Positions 52,624 to 62,297 of a DNA stretch of 64,000 nucleotides are shown piece by piece. This DNA comes from Fulvivirga sp. M361 (GTDB lineage Bacteria > Bacteroidota > Bacteroidia > Cytophagales > Cyclobacteriaceae), in NCBI RefSeq assembly GCF_007097395.1, contig NZ_VKDC01000030.1, positions 1 to 64,000 of the forward strand, given 5' to 3'. Each line of letters starts with the position of its first letter. Within the stretch, counting starts at the first letter, position 1. The notes under the pieces are model-generated. The model saw nothing but the letters and a program-made list of their open reading frames with translations, had not been told where the DNA came from and did not search any database. Position numbers and translations under genes: made by a program.

Positions 52624-54327
52624 CTAAAAACTATATGTTGCCCCTACCATAACCTGTAATTCACGTGACGGATAGTTATTGAGCAATTCGTATTGCTGAC
52701 CAAAAATGTTATTAAACCTCACAAAGGTCGATATTTGAGAAGAAACAAGATACTCTGCGTTAAGGTTTACATCAAATGCTGCATCAAGATCAATGGATCG
52801 ATCAGTAGCAACATCTAATGCCTGCAGTCCCCCTAAAGCATATAGCTCTCCTCCAAACAGGAACTTATCAAACAGATTATATGAAGAAATTACAGTTAGT
52901 TTATAATTGGGTTTGTGCCAGGCATTTTCAAATGCATCCGGCGTATCATAGGCAAATACGTCCCCTCTTAAACTAAGTCGAAGCTTTTCTTCAGTGTTGT
53001 AGGACAATTCACCAAACACATTAAAAACACCTGTATTGTCTTCCGCATATGCTGCAATAAATTTTTGCTCACTCACCACGTCATTAATGAAAAAGTACAT
53101 GTTTTTATAGCTGGCAGCGCTTATTCCGGCACCAAATCCAAATTTACTTGTGAGTTTTCCTTCTATCCCACCGTAAAATTCGAACGTTTTATTTTGGTTA
53201 TAGGCTGCAGTATTAGGTCCTAAAAATGGGTTCTCCGTGGTTAATTGCCGCAAGGTATTTTTAACTATGTCGCCACGGATGCCGGCATACACCTGGAAAC
53301 TTTGGGTAAGATCATAAGAAGCCCGTGCCTCAGGGTAAAAATGTAATTCTTCAGAATCTCCCAGGGTATCGTTTTCATAAACTGCATTAAACCCGGCCTG
53401 TATCTTAAATCCTTCGTATTGGAAATGGACGGTAGGTGTTATTCTGAATATGGTCCGGGTGCCTGCCTCGATCAGATCATCTTTCTGTGTGATCAAATCC
53501 AGGTCACTGTTTAAGTTTATCGAGGTAAGATCACCTAGTTGGTACTTGCCTCTGAAATCAAATTGGACTTCACTCTCAGTTGCATCAAAGTCATCCGTCA
53601 GGTAGTCAAATTTCAACCCAGCGAAGTATTGCACTTTGGCGTCTGCATCTGTATTCTCAATAGAGGTGCTCAAGTAAAAGTTATTGAATCGTTGCTCTTC
53701 CAGAACCTGGAAAACATTGGGGTCCGGCTCAAATCCAAAGAAGTGATAACTGCGATTTCTGAAACCCAATTCCCCCCCCACAGTAAAGTCATCATGAAAT
53801 AGCTTACCAAAAAGATCAAGGTCAAACCTTCCCGATCCGGAAGCTTCATCATTCACAGGACCACGCTGTGAATTTAAATAATAAAGATGAGCGCCATACA
53901 TTCTTTCTTTATCTCTTTTGCTGGCCACATAACCTTCCAGGTAGGGTGTAACATAGTTACCAAATCCAGCTTTGACATAATTTCCATATATCTTGGAAAG
54001 CTTCTGGCTTTTCATTTTCAATGGACGGACCCGTACATTAAGTTCTGGTAATTTGAAATCCATGGATTGAAAAAAGTATTCCAATTTGTCTTTTTGAATG
54101 GTAGTGTTTGAAGGAGGGATTTTATCGAATTGCCGATTGGCCTTCGGCAAATTGATCTCACGATCTTTAACGATCTCGATCTCTACATCTTCAATTTCTC
54201 CGTCATTTTCCCAACCTTCCTGGGCCTTTGCAATATGAACGGTTGAAAGCAATAATACAACGATTAAAATGGAAAAAAACCTCATATATCGCTGATAGAT
54301 TTTATCTATGTTAATATTATAACTCAT
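52624..54327 (-). CDS. Plugless outer-membrane beta-barrel, TonB-receptor-like
   Basis: 567 aa. Signal peptide with long n-region, cleaved near IAKAQ (residue 36); the ATG at 54327 shares a base with the stop of the TPR gene (TAATG), while an internal ATG (MRFFSILIV, residue 15) is an alternative. After an acidic 70-residue segment, the body is a barrel of about 20 strands: YGNYVKAGFGNYVTPYLEGY, FTVGGELGFRNRSYHFFGF, FQVYAGIRGDIVKNTL. The end (TFVRFNNIFGQQYELLNNYP ... MVGATYSF) is TonB-receptor-like, but no plug domain or TonB box is visible. Likely partner of the 1,019-aa TPR protein. A terminator-free gap of 272 bases follows. Confidence 0.8.
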   Translation of the reverse strand: MSYNINIDKIYQRYMRFFSILIVVLLLSTVHIAKAQEGWENDGEIEDVEIEIVKDREINLPKANRQFDKIPPSNTTIQKDKLEYFFQSMDFKLPELNVRVRPLKMKSQKLSKIYGNYVKAGFGNYVTPYLEGYVASKRDKERMYGAHLYYLNSQRGPVNDEASGSGRFDLDLFGKLFHDDFTVGGELGFRNRSYHFFGFEPDPNVFQVLEEQRFNNFYLSTSIENTDADAKVQYFAGLKFDYLTDDFDATESEVQFDFRGKYQLGDLTSINLNSDLDLITQKDDLIEAGTRTIFRITPTVHFQYEGFKIQAGFNAVYENDTLGDSEELHFYPEARASYDLTQSFQVYAGIRGDIVKNTLRQLTTENPFLGPNTAAYNQNKTFEFYGGIEGKLTSKFGFGAGISAASYKNMYFFINDVVSEQKFIAAYAEDNTGVFNVFGELSYNTEEKLRLSLRGDVFAYDTPDAFENAWHKPNYKLTVISSYNLFDKFLFGGELYALGGLQALDVATDRSIDLDAAFDVNLNAEYLVSSQISTFVRFNNIFGQQYELLNNYPSRELQVMVGATYSF

Positions 54328-57300
54328 TATTTTTCAGGAACTTCTATATCAATATCTAAAGTATCAGATTCATTTAATTCTTCTTTTCTTTCAGCAGCTT
54401 CCAATGCTTCTATTCCTCGTAATTTCTGCCTGGATTGTTCCCGGATATGTTCCAATGGAAAGTTTTCGATCACAGAATTCAGTGTGCCTTTGGCCTGAAA
54501 GAAATCTTCAAGTTTAACATAGTTATCCGCCAGTAGCAGGTAAGATTTCCCCACCCATTCCTCATATACATTAAAGTGATTGTTCAAGGCTATCAATGCT
54601 TCTATCGACTGGTGATACTTTCCTTCCAGGTAAAATATATAACCTAACAGGTACTGTGCCTCCGCCCCGAATTCATCACGTGCACTGTTCAGTGTATTGA
54701 GAAATTCATCCCTTGCCACTTCGTAGTTCCCCTGGCTAAAGGCTGACTTACCCAGAAACAATGAAGCTTTATTCTGAGAGCTTATATTTACATTGCCTCG
54801 CTCCAGGATCACTTTTGCATAATGATCTACAGAATCATATTCACTCAGTAAGTAGTACGACTCCATCAGCCCTGACCAGGCATTATATTGCTCCTTCTTT
54901 GTCGAGGCCACATCTGCCAATTGATTATAAAAGTAGATGGCATTCTCATAGCGAGCGCTTCTAAATTCTATCTCACCAATACGTCCAATGACGCGATTGA
55001 GCTGGGCAAATGTACCTGTATTCATTAGTTCATTATAATGATCAAGGGCCTTTTCAAATTCTTTAAGACGGTAGTAGGACTCGGCAATATAGTATGTCCC
55101 CTCCTCTACTTTAGCATTGTCAGGATACTGCTTTATATAATTTTTAAAGCTTTGAATGGCTTTGTTATAATCCAGGTTGAAGTACTGGTTTTTAGCAGTC
55201 TCAAATTCAACGCTTTCAAGCCCTTTGTTATCCGGGTTAGTCTTTTTGTAGCGCGTCAAATACTGATCAAATTCGTTTGATCTGCCTTGTAAGTTCAATA
55301 CTTCTTGCAGTGGAAGAAGTGCTTCACCTGCCACCGAATGCGTATTGAATGCACTCAAAACCTTCTCATAGTCTGCAATAGTCTTATCATATTGTTGCAG
55401 ATTGTAATAACTTGAAGCCCGGCGCATGTATCCGTACGGAACAAACCTGCTATTGGGCTTTTTAAGGATGAGCTGAGTAAACCCCATGGCAGCTTCTTGA
55501 TAATTACCGCTTTCAAGGTAAAGCTGTCCTTTTTGGAACAAGGCATCATCTAAGTAACGTGACTTGGGATAATTTTTAATTAGGTAGTTATACTCATTCA
55601 CTGCACTTGCTACATTTCCTTGTATACCCAGAACAGTACCGGCCTGCAAGTGCGCGTAGTCATTATCTGTTTTATTCAACCTAACTGCCTGATTGTAGTA
55701 GTTCAAGGCATTATCATAAGACTTAGATACATAGTAACAGTCTGCCAGTCTCAGCAGCGCGTCTTCGTAATATTGCTTTTCTGTTTCCCGGTTCACAGTG
55801 TTAATGTATTCCTTGAAGTTAATAAGTGCCTTATCATAAGTTTTCATATTGTAATAAGCATAACCCGCACCATATCTGGCCTTTTTATATTCTGGCAAGC
55901 CAGAAGCACCGCTATTATTTAAAACTGACCGGTAATTATCTATGGCCTGTTGGTATCGATTACCAATAGAATAAGCCTCCCCTGCCCAAAAGTTAGTCAA
56001 CGCCCGGTATTGATCATCTACAGGATATTTCAAGGCCTTTCTGAACATGTCCAGGGCTTTGGCATATTCAGCTTTATTGAACAACTCCGAGCCTCGCAGG
56101 TAGGCAGCTTTTTGATAAACACGTTGCATGCTGATGTTAACATTCCTCAAACTTTCAACATGAGTTATGGCCAGGTCATAATTATTAGTTGTGAGATAAG
56201 CCTCAGAAAGCAGGTCATTCATTTCATCCGCATGCTCGTTATCAGGGTACGTTTTGATAAAGCCTATCATGGCCTCGATGGCTTCTTTTGATCTACCCAG
56301 ATCATAACTCACTTTGGCATACTGATAAGAGGCTTCCTGTTTGAGTTCGGCGTTTATATCAGATTTTCGGGTAACATCAAAAGCGGTTAGGGCGTACAGT
56401 TTATTCCCATTCTTCAAATAGATAATACCCAGGTAATAAGATGCGTAAATACCTAAGCTGTCCCTGTCAGAGGCTGCACGTTTTAAGTTAGTAATCGCTT
56501 CATCAAAGTTCCCCAACCGGTAATTAGCATATCCTATGCGATAACGGATATCAGCAGAAGGATTTTTCATCTGATTATCATAGAGATCATAATATTCTGA
56601 CGCCTTCTTGTAGTCGCCTTTACTTAAATAAGCATCGGCAGTAAGTAGGTAAAAATCCTTGGTATTCACTCTGTTCTTACCAGATAGTACTTTTTTGCTG
56701 TAAGCAATTAAGTCGTCATACCGTTTTTGCCGGTAATAGAGGTTAGCTAAAATTCCCGGCACTACCGTAGCGTAAGCTTCATTTTCCTGTGCCCTTTCAA
56801 GGTCTGTAACGGCTTCATCATAACGCCCCTGCTGATAGGCTATGTAACCTGCGTAGTAAGACGAGGCTGCCATATATGGGCCTTTTTTTGTTTTTAGTAC
56901 GTTAAAATACCCCAATGCTTCATTAAACTTTCGCTGAGTAAAGTATGAATAACCCAGTTTATAACGCGTATCCTGACTTTCCTCTTTGGAAACCAGGGTC
57001 AGGTTCACTTTTGAAAGATATCGGATTGCTTTCTTATAGTTCTTTTGCTTGAAATAGTGTTTTCCGAGGTCATAATAAGCCAACAGTGCCTTGGGGTGTG
57101 TTTCATTACTACGAATGAAACGGTCAATCATCTTTTCTCCATCTTTATGATACAAATTCAATGCACAGAAGGCAGAATAATACTCCGCTTCCAATTGATT
57201 CACTTTAGTACCTGACAAGGAATTGTATCGTTCAAAAAGCTGACGTGCAGCAGCATAGTTGGATTTATCAAGTAGTTCCAGCCCCTTCCTATAAAGGGAC

Positions 57301-57386
57301 TCATTATCAGTGAAATATAATGTGTTTTGTGCTTGTGCAAAATGAAAGCTCACAAAAAAAAGGACTACAAAAAGCCTTAACTTCAT
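54327..57386 (-). CDS. Long periplasmic TPR-repeat protein
   Basis: 1,019 aa. Signal peptide to AQAQ (about residue 20). Nearly the whole mature protein is tandem TPR (about 23-25 units of 34-37 residues), for example YRKGLELLDKSNYAAARQLF, ALLAYYDLGKHYFKQKNYKK, ASSYYAGYIAYQQGRYDEAV, YALLRLADCYYVSKSYDNAL-like units. The end is acidic (NESDTLDIDIEVPEK). It resembles large TPR proteins that organise outer-membrane complexes (BamD/YbgF-like repeats), but it is far longer. The downstream barrel gene starts within its stop, so the pair is coupled. Confidence 0.9.
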   Translation of the reverse strand: MKLRLFVVLFFVSFHFAQAQNTLYFTDNESLYRKGLELLDKSNYAAARQLFERYNSLSGTKVNQLEAEYYSAFCALNLYHKDGEKMIDRFIRSNETHPKALLAYYDLGKHYFKQKNYKKAIRYLSKVNLTLVSKEESQDTRYKLGYSYFTQRKFNEALGYFNVLKTKKGPYMAASSYYAGYIAYQQGRYDEAVTDLERAQENEAYATVVPGILANLYYRQKRYDDLIAYSKKVLSGKNRVNTKDFYLLTADAYLSKGDYKKASEYYDLYDNQMKNPSADIRYRIGYANYRLGNFDEAITNLKRAASDRDSLGIYASYYLGIIYLKNGNKLYALTAFDVTRKSDINAELKQEASYQYAKVSYDLGRSKEAIEAMIGFIKTYPDNEHADEMNDLLSEAYLTTNNYDLAITHVESLRNVNISMQRVYQKAAYLRGSELFNKAEYAKALDMFRKALKYPVDDQYRALTNFWAGEAYSIGNRYQQAIDNYRSVLNNSGASGLPEYKKARYGAGYAYYNMKTYDKALINFKEYINTVNRETEKQYYEDALLRLADCYYVSKSYDNALNYYNQAVRLNKTDNDYAHLQAGTVLGIQGNVASAVNEYNYLIKNYPKSRYLDDALFQKGQLYLESGNYQEAAMGFTQLILKKPNSRFVPYGYMRRASSYYNLQQYDKTIADYEKVLSAFNTHSVAGEALLPLQEVLNLQGRSNEFDQYLTRYKKTNPDNKGLESVEFETAKNQYFNLDYNKAIQSFKNYIKQYPDNAKVEEGTYYIAESYYRLKEFEKALDHYNELMNTGTFAQLNRVIGRIGEIEFRSARYENAIYFYNQLADVASTKKEQYNAWSGLMESYYLLSEYDSVDHYAKVILERGNVNISSQNKASLFLGKSAFSQGNYEVARDEFLNTLNSARDEFGAEAQYLLGYIFYLEGKYHQSIEALIALNNHFNVYEEWVGKSYLLLADNYVKLEDFFQAKGTLNSVIENFPLEHIREQSRQKLRGIEALEAAERKEELNESDTLDIDIEVPEK

Positions 57387-57760
57387 GTATGATATGGTTT
57401 TAAAAAGTGGTTAGTTGTTAACTCATTATTAACGAAAGATTTATCAAAAGGTGTCTATCAATGACTAAATCTTTTATGAAAGGTAAAACTAAGTAAATTT
57501 AATCAATGGCCTTTCAACGATTTAACATGGATCACTTCAATTAAAACCTTCTGGGGCTTCAAGACCATGAGGGCAAAATATACCTGATGTTAAGTTAAGT
57601 GTAAAGAGATGGTTACTTTGTAGAATTTTTTGTTGCAAGTCCACTTTATAACACTATTGCCTGCTGCTTGTTGCTGACTGTTAACTTCCGGAATAACGCA
57701 GGTACCTAAAAACACTATGCGTGATCCAATCACATACGTCATTTAATCATTGACGCGATA
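57387..57760. other. Intergenic region before the TPR gene
   Basis: 374 AT-rich bases without a credible open frame. It must hold the promoter of the TPR-barrel unit and the end of the holA transcript, but no exact TTTG/TAnnTTTG pair and no convincing terminator hairpin were found. Confidence 0.4.
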
Positions 57761-58783
57761 TTAATGCAACAATCGGAAAACCAATTCTTTTAATAGTTCC
57801 CATTCCGAAGTAGATGTGTTTCCTATACCTTTTGATTTTAAGTCAGCCGACCGTAGTTGATGGATATTGTTAACCACATTGGCCAGCGAATAATATCGGA
57901 GGGCCGTGCTATAGTCTTTTACAAAATACGGGCTTACTTTAAGAGTGGAAGCCAGGTTACGCTCTGATTTATCTTTGGCATGATGTGCCATTAAAAGCTT
58001 ACTAAAAAAAGAAAACAAGATAGATATGACGGGCAGTACCGGGTTTTTTTTGGGATTGGCACCAAAATGATTTAAGATCTTATTGGCTTTCACTACATCC
58101 TTAACTACAAGTGCCTTTTGCAACTCAAAAACATTGTACTCCTTACTGATACCCACATACTTTTGGACCAATTGCTCGTCAATTTGTACCGGTTCATTAA
58201 AGTTGATCAGCATTTTGTCTATCTCGTTCGACAACCTCTCCAGATCAGCGCCAATTGAATCGGCCAGCATTTGAACTGCCTTAGTCGTTGCGCTAAAGTT
58301 TTTTGACTTAAGATAGCCTTCTATCCAGGCTGGCACCTGGTTATCGTATAGCTTCTTAGTGGTGAGCGCTACTGCCTGCTTTTCTATGATTTTACCAAGG
58401 GCTTTCCGCTTATCCAGTGTTTTATTTTTATGGCAAAAGACCAGGATAGTAGATGGCACAGGGTTATTGAGATAGTCGGTTAATAGCTTTTGGCCTTGCT
58501 CTCTGTTGAGGTCTGAAATGTTTTGCGCTTCTTTAACAATTACCACTTGCTTATCTGACATCATGGGAAACCTGCGTGCATTGGTAAGCACTACATTCAT
58601 GGCTACATCACGACCGTATAAAATAGTTTGGTTGAAGCCTTTTTCTGCCTCAGACAACACATTCTTTTCTATGAAATCCGCAATAAGGTCTATGTAGTAG
58701 GTTTCTTCTCCTTGCAAAAAGTAAACCGGTGCATATTTTTTACTCTTTAGGTCTGATAAAACAGCATCTGGTGTTAAGGCCAT
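57761..58783 (-). CDS. holA: DNA polymerase III subunit delta
   Basis: 340 aa, family length. This subunit opens the beta clamp in the clamp-loader complex during replication. The start ALTPDAVLSDLKSKKYAPVYFLQGEETYYIDLIADFI is diagnostic, with further family segments RRFPMMSDKQVVIVKEAQ, STILVFCHKNKTLDKRKAL and LADSIGADLERLSNEIDKML. The gene begins 4 bases after the aspartoacylase-like gene stop, at the end of the ligase-deacylase unit. Confidence 0.95.
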   Translation of the reverse strand: MALTPDAVLSDLKSKKYAPVYFLQGEETYYIDLIADFIEKNVLSEAEKGFNQTILYGRDVAMNVVLTNARRFPMMSDKQVVIVKEAQNISDLNREQGQKLLTDYLNNPVPSTILVFCHKNKTLDKRKALGKIIEKQAVALTTKKLYDNQVPAWIEGYLKSKNFSATTKAVQMLADSIGADLERLSNEIDKMLINFNEPVQIDEQLVQKYVGISKEYNVFELQKALVVKDVVKANKILNHFGANPKKNPVLPVISILFSFFSKLLMAHHAKDKSERNLASTLKVSPYFVKDYSTALRYYSLANVVNNIHQLRSADLKSKGIGNTSTSEWELLKELVFRLLH

Positions 58784-58787
58784 TGAA

Positions 58788-59687
58788 TTAAACTTCTTTT
58801 ACTATGAAAAAACCATCATCACCTTCCGGCTGATACAATGGCATAAAGATCATACCGTCATGCGCAGATCTTATTTCACCAGAAGTATCATGTGCCAGCA
58901 ACTCTCCCTTTTTTACATGCATAAAGTTATGATATCCTGGTCTCATACGGAAAGAAGAAGCTGTTTCCAATTTATGATGGTATACAACTGAAACACGACG
59001 TGGGAGTTTCAGGTGATGATCTTTGATATATTGTGAGTATTGCGAATACTGTTCTCGTATGGCAGACGAAATCATACCTGAAGCATGCAACAACTCCCAA
59101 ATACCTGAGATATGTAAACTATGAGCCTCATCAGTACCTACTGCTCCTCCTTCAAATGCAAAAGAGATAAAGCCATGATGGTGCATGTATTGAAGCAATG
59201 TACCTTCAAGATGTTTATTCAGATCTATGATCACCGGCAGTTTTAACGTTTGTACAATGGGGTTCTGACTTTCATCTTCCGGTATCACGATAAAATCTCC
59301 TTTTTCCGATGAAGTTGAATGTAAATCAACCAATAGCTTGGGGCTATGATTATCCGTAGGTAATGTATTAAAAAAATCAAGTAATTCTCTGACCTCCAGA
59401 TCCTCTGCTTCCAGGTGGCCTTTATTGCTTAAAATGTCAACGATAGCATTTTCATGCCAGCATCGATTAAGGTCATAGCGAATAAAACGCTTATTTTTTG
59501 CTAATGCCTGAAGGTTACCTCGAATAGCAATAATACGTCCCCGAAAAGGAATACTGTCTAAAGCAATTGTATTAACTACATCTTTAGCCGCTTCTACCCC
59601 CGATTTTTCATTACCATGTACTCCACTTACCAGCACTACCAAGGGCCCGTCTTCGCTGCCTTCGATGTCCTCAATTATTCTATCCAA
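58788..59687 (-). CDS. Aspartoacylase/succinylglutamate desuccinylase-like M14 deacylase
   Basis: 299 aa from a TTG at 59687: an in-frame TAA is two codons upstream and the zinc motif starts at residue 24, so no ATG can serve. Zinc ligands His24 and Glu27 (GVHGNEKSG) and His123 (VDLHSTSS), the DLNR substrate motif (Arg75) and the catalytic Glu179 (FAFEGG) are all present. The family hydrolyses N-acyl amino acids. The C-terminal domain (200-299) is the beta domain of the AstE/ASPA group. The start is 3 bases after the GCS2-CBS gene, and holA follows after 4 bases. The true substrate may be a product of the neighbouring ligase; this is inference. Confidence 0.87.
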   Translation of the reverse strand: MDRIIEDIEGSEDGPLVVLVSGVHGNEKSGVEAAKDVVNTIALDSIPFRGRIIAIRGNLQALAKNKRFIRYDLNRCWHENAIVDILSNKGHLEAEDLEVRELLDFFNTLPTDNHSPKLLVDLHSTSSEKGDFIVIPEDESQNPIVQTLKLPVIIDLNKHLEGTLLQYMHHHGFISFAFEGGAVGTDEAHSLHISGIWELLHASGMISSAIREQYSQYSQYIKDHHLKLPRRVSVVYHHKLETASSFRMRPGYHNFMHVKKGELLAHDTSGEIRSAHDGMIFMPLYQPEGDDGFFIVKEV

Positions 59688-59690
59688 TGA

Positions 59691-61610
59691 TTACTTCGCG
59701 TTTTTGTTTAAAACCTTAAGAAGGCTTGCCGTGATCCCTAAAAAATTACCCTCTGTTATTATACCGATCAGCTTGTCGTTCTTAACCACGGGCAAACAAC
59801 CAATTTTATTACCTTCCATAATACTCATAGCTTCAAAAATAGTAGATTCCGGGCTAATGGTAATCGGATTTTTGATCATTAAGTCTTTCACCGTTTTATC
59901 TTCACGACGGTCCAGTTTATACTGTTGGCTAAAAAAACGCATCAATATCCTGGATGAAAGCAATCCTACCAATTGACCTTTTTCATCTTCCACAGGAGTA
60001 AACCTGATCCTTTGCCAGTCCATAACATCTGAAACTAATTCCGGTAAATCGTCTTTGTACACGGTAAATAGATCAGTGGTCATGAATTCTTCCACAAGAA
60101 TACCATGAGGATGGTATTCATACAGATCATTGATATCGGCCAACTGCCATTTGTGTACAGGCAGTCCCGATTTTTGATTTTTAAGCATAGAAGAAGTAAG
60201 CAGTACGGACATTTCTTCCTTCCCCATTTGTTTGTTTAGTTTGGCGTGTGATTTGAGCACCCAGAGCGTGCCATTCTGTTCAGCGTCAATCCTTTCTTCA
60301 ATAATAGAGAGGTATTTATCAATGTCCTTTTTTTCCACCTTCCTTTTTTCCAGCCCCTCCCTAGCAATGGGTAACAGCTCTTTTCGGATCAGTTCACAAA
60401 CCCCTATTTTCTTCCCATTAAACCATTTCAGTTCGCTGTGTAGTCCGCTAAAGGCAGTAGAGATATAATTAGATTTTGCATAATCGAAATCTATGAGTGA
60501 AGGTACATTGGGATAATGGTCTCCAAAACCAGACATAAGGCCCAACCAAAAGGCTGCGTTAGCCACTTCATCCAATACTGTAGGACCAGCAGGTAATACA
60601 CGATTTTCAATTCTCAAATGAGGCTTACCACTTGGACTTATGCCATAGCAAGGGCGATTCCAGCGGTATACAGTGGAGTTGTGTATGGTCAAAGCCCTTA
60701 ATTTGGGTGTAATCCCTTGTTCTATCAGCTCAAATACGTCCTGCTCCGGATCTGACATGAGCATAACTCTAAATCGAACAATATCCTCTTTATAAAGATC
60801 CAGGATAGAATTTTTTAACCAGCTATTTCCAAATGTAACTCTTGGACTGCGGTCACGAAGGTGCTCACTGGTAATACGTGTATCCAGTGACTGCTGAAAC
60901 AATGCAATACGCGTCTCACTCCATAACCTTTTTCCAAAGAGCATGGGAGAATTGGAAGCCACTGCCAACACCGGAGCTGTAATTAATTGCGCAATATTGT
61001 ATTTCTGAACAAATTCATCCGGGCTTACCTGCAAGTGTACCTGAAAGCTGGTGTTACAGGCCTCTAACATAGCCGAATCATGCTTTACGTTAAGCTCATC
61101 CATACCTTTGATGCGAAGTTCATGTATCTTGCCTCTAAGGTTTTCAATAGCTTTGATCAGGGCATAATAACGCTCCAAAGGAGTAATGTTGTCCAGCTCA
61201 AGGTCAAATTTTCGAATGGTGGGTAGAATGCCGGTAATTACAAAATCAATCCCTTTCTCATGGGCAACCTGCCTTAATTGTCCCAACAATTCATTAATTC
61301 TGTTTTCCAATTTTGAAAAGCAGTCCCCTGAAAACGGGAATGGCTCAATATTAGCCTCTACATTAAACTTGGCCAGCTCTGTAGTGAAGTTATCCGGCAA
61401 ATGGTCCAGTACGTCCATCGCTAACGGGGCCGGTTTGAAGTGTTTATCTATCAGGCATATTTCCTGTTCAGCGCCCAAATGTATATTACCATTTTCAAAC
61501 CACCCATTGTTGATCATAAAATCCAGTGCCTCAACATCTTTCAACAAGTGTTTGGTAAAATCATTCAATTGGGCATGGCTCGAAACGTGCCTGACATTAA
61601 GGTCTCCCAT
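59691..61610 (-). CDS. GCS2-type carboxylate-amine ligase fused to a CBS-domain pair
   Basis: About 639 aa from the ATG at 61610 (the TTG at 61616 is an alternative). Residues 25-430 match the GCS2 (glutamate-cysteine ligase type 2) superfamily: AEQEICLIDKHFKPAP, AKFNVEANIEPFPFSG, ACNTSFQVHLQVSPDEF, APVLAVASNSPMLFGKRLW, RIENRVLPAGPTVLDE. Residues 505-630 hold two CBS motifs (VEEFMTTDLFTVYKDD and VKDLMIKNPITISPESTI), which usually bind adenine nucleotides. It should form a gamma-glutamyl-type amide under adenylate control, in the cytoplasm. Followed after 3 bases by an M14 deacylase gene. No gshB-like gene is near. Confidence 0.85.
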   Translation of the reverse strand: MGDLNVRHVSSHAQLNDFTKHLLKDVEALDFMINNGWFENGNIHLGAEQEICLIDKHFKPAPLAMDVLDHLPDNFTTELAKFNVEANIEPFPFSGDCFSKLENRINELLGQLRQVAHEKGIDFVITGILPTIRKFDLELDNITPLERYYALIKAIENLRGKIHELRIKGMDELNVKHDSAMLEACNTSFQVHLQVSPDEFVQKYNIAQLITAPVLAVASNSPMLFGKRLWSETRIALFQQSLDTRITSEHLRDRSPRVTFGNSWLKNSILDLYKEDIVRFRVMLMSDPEQDVFELIEQGITPKLRALTIHNSTVYRWNRPCYGISPSGKPHLRIENRVLPAGPTVLDEVANAAFWLGLMSGFGDHYPNVPSLIDFDYAKSNYISTAFSGLHSELKWFNGKKIGVCELIRKELLPIAREGLEKRKVEKKDIDKYLSIIEERIDAEQNGTLWVLKSHAKLNKQMGKEEMSVLLTSSMLKNQKSGLPVHKWQLADINDLYEYHPHGILVEEFMTTDLFTVYKDDLPELVSDVMDWQRIRFTPVEDEKGQLVGLLSSRILMRFFSQQYKLDRREDKTVKDLMIKNPITISPESTIFEAMSIMEGNKIGCLPVVKNDKLIGIITEGNFLGITASLLKVLNKNAK

Positions 61611-61683
61611 ATACAAAAAGGCTAGGTTATCTTACTAAAGATAAAGAAAAAAGAGCACTCCCTTTGTTTAAACCACAACAAAC

Positions 61684-61716
61684 ATTAGTACAAATTGAAG
61701 AAAAGAATGTACTAAT
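61684..61716 (-). terminator. Possible terminator or leader hairpin after the rhomboid gene
   Basis: A perfect 9-bp inverted repeat (61684-61692 with 61708-61716) encloses a 15-base loop directly at the rhomboid stop codon. The tail is only moderately T-rich, so it may be partial termination before the GCS2-CBS gene. Confidence 0.4.
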
Positions 61717-62285
61717 TACTTATTTAAGCGAGCCTTTCGATACAATGATGCAAAGACAACTCCAATCAAAGCTCCAAAGAGGTGTGATTCCCAGGACACA
61801 TTGTTCCCGGCAGGTAATACACCGTAGAAAATTGACCCGTAGATAAAAAGAACTATTCCGGCAATCAATAACGAGATGAAATCCCTTCTGAAAAACCCGA
61901 AAGCTATTAAAAAGGCAGCTATAGCATAAACGATACCACTAGCTCCTATATGATAGGATGGACGAGCAAATATCCAAACGAGAATATTTGTACCAAAATA
62001 ACAAGCTGCAAAGATCCTTTTAGCAATAGAGTTATAATAGTAGAACAAAGTGCCTCCAAGGAATATCAGAGGCATAGTATTGGACAGAAGGTGTTGAAAA
62101 TTCCCATGTATGATGGGAGCAAAAAGTATTCCTGCCAAACCCTGTGTAGTGCGGGGATATATGCCCAGAAATTTAATATCAAATCCATACAGGAAATCTA
62201 AGGCAAATACCAACCACATAAAAAATACCAGGCGAAAAGGGATAACGGAACTACCTATTATCGTCCTATTGCTTTTGCCTGGCAT
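61716..62285 (-). CDS. Rhomboid-family intramembrane serine protease
   Basis: 189 aa with six predicted membrane segments. The catalytic Ser116 (GASG, 114-117) and His168 (ESHLFGALIG) form the dyad; HGNFQHLLSN (60-69) is the conserved loop. It cuts membrane proteins within the bilayer. The short N-terminus and lack of extra domains fit the minimal six-helix bacterial form. It lies 12 bases after the 156-aa gene and 105 bases before the GCS2-CBS gene on the same strand. Confidence 0.92.
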   Translation of the reverse strand: MPGKSNRTIIGSSVIPFRLVFFMWLVFALDFLYGFDIKFLGIYPRTTQGLAGILFAPIIHGNFQHLLSNTMPLIFLGGTLFYYYNSIAKRIFAACYFGTNILVWIFARPSYHIGASGIVYAIAAFLIAFGFFRRDFISLLIAGIVLFIYGSIFYGVLPAGNNVSWESHLFGALIGVVFASLYRKARLNK

Positions 62286-62297
62286 ACCAGTAGCTAG

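Noticed and set aside
61186-61638. 150-codon plus-strand open frame
   Set aside because: Antisense to the conserved GCS2 core; low-complexity Ser/Leu-rich shadow.
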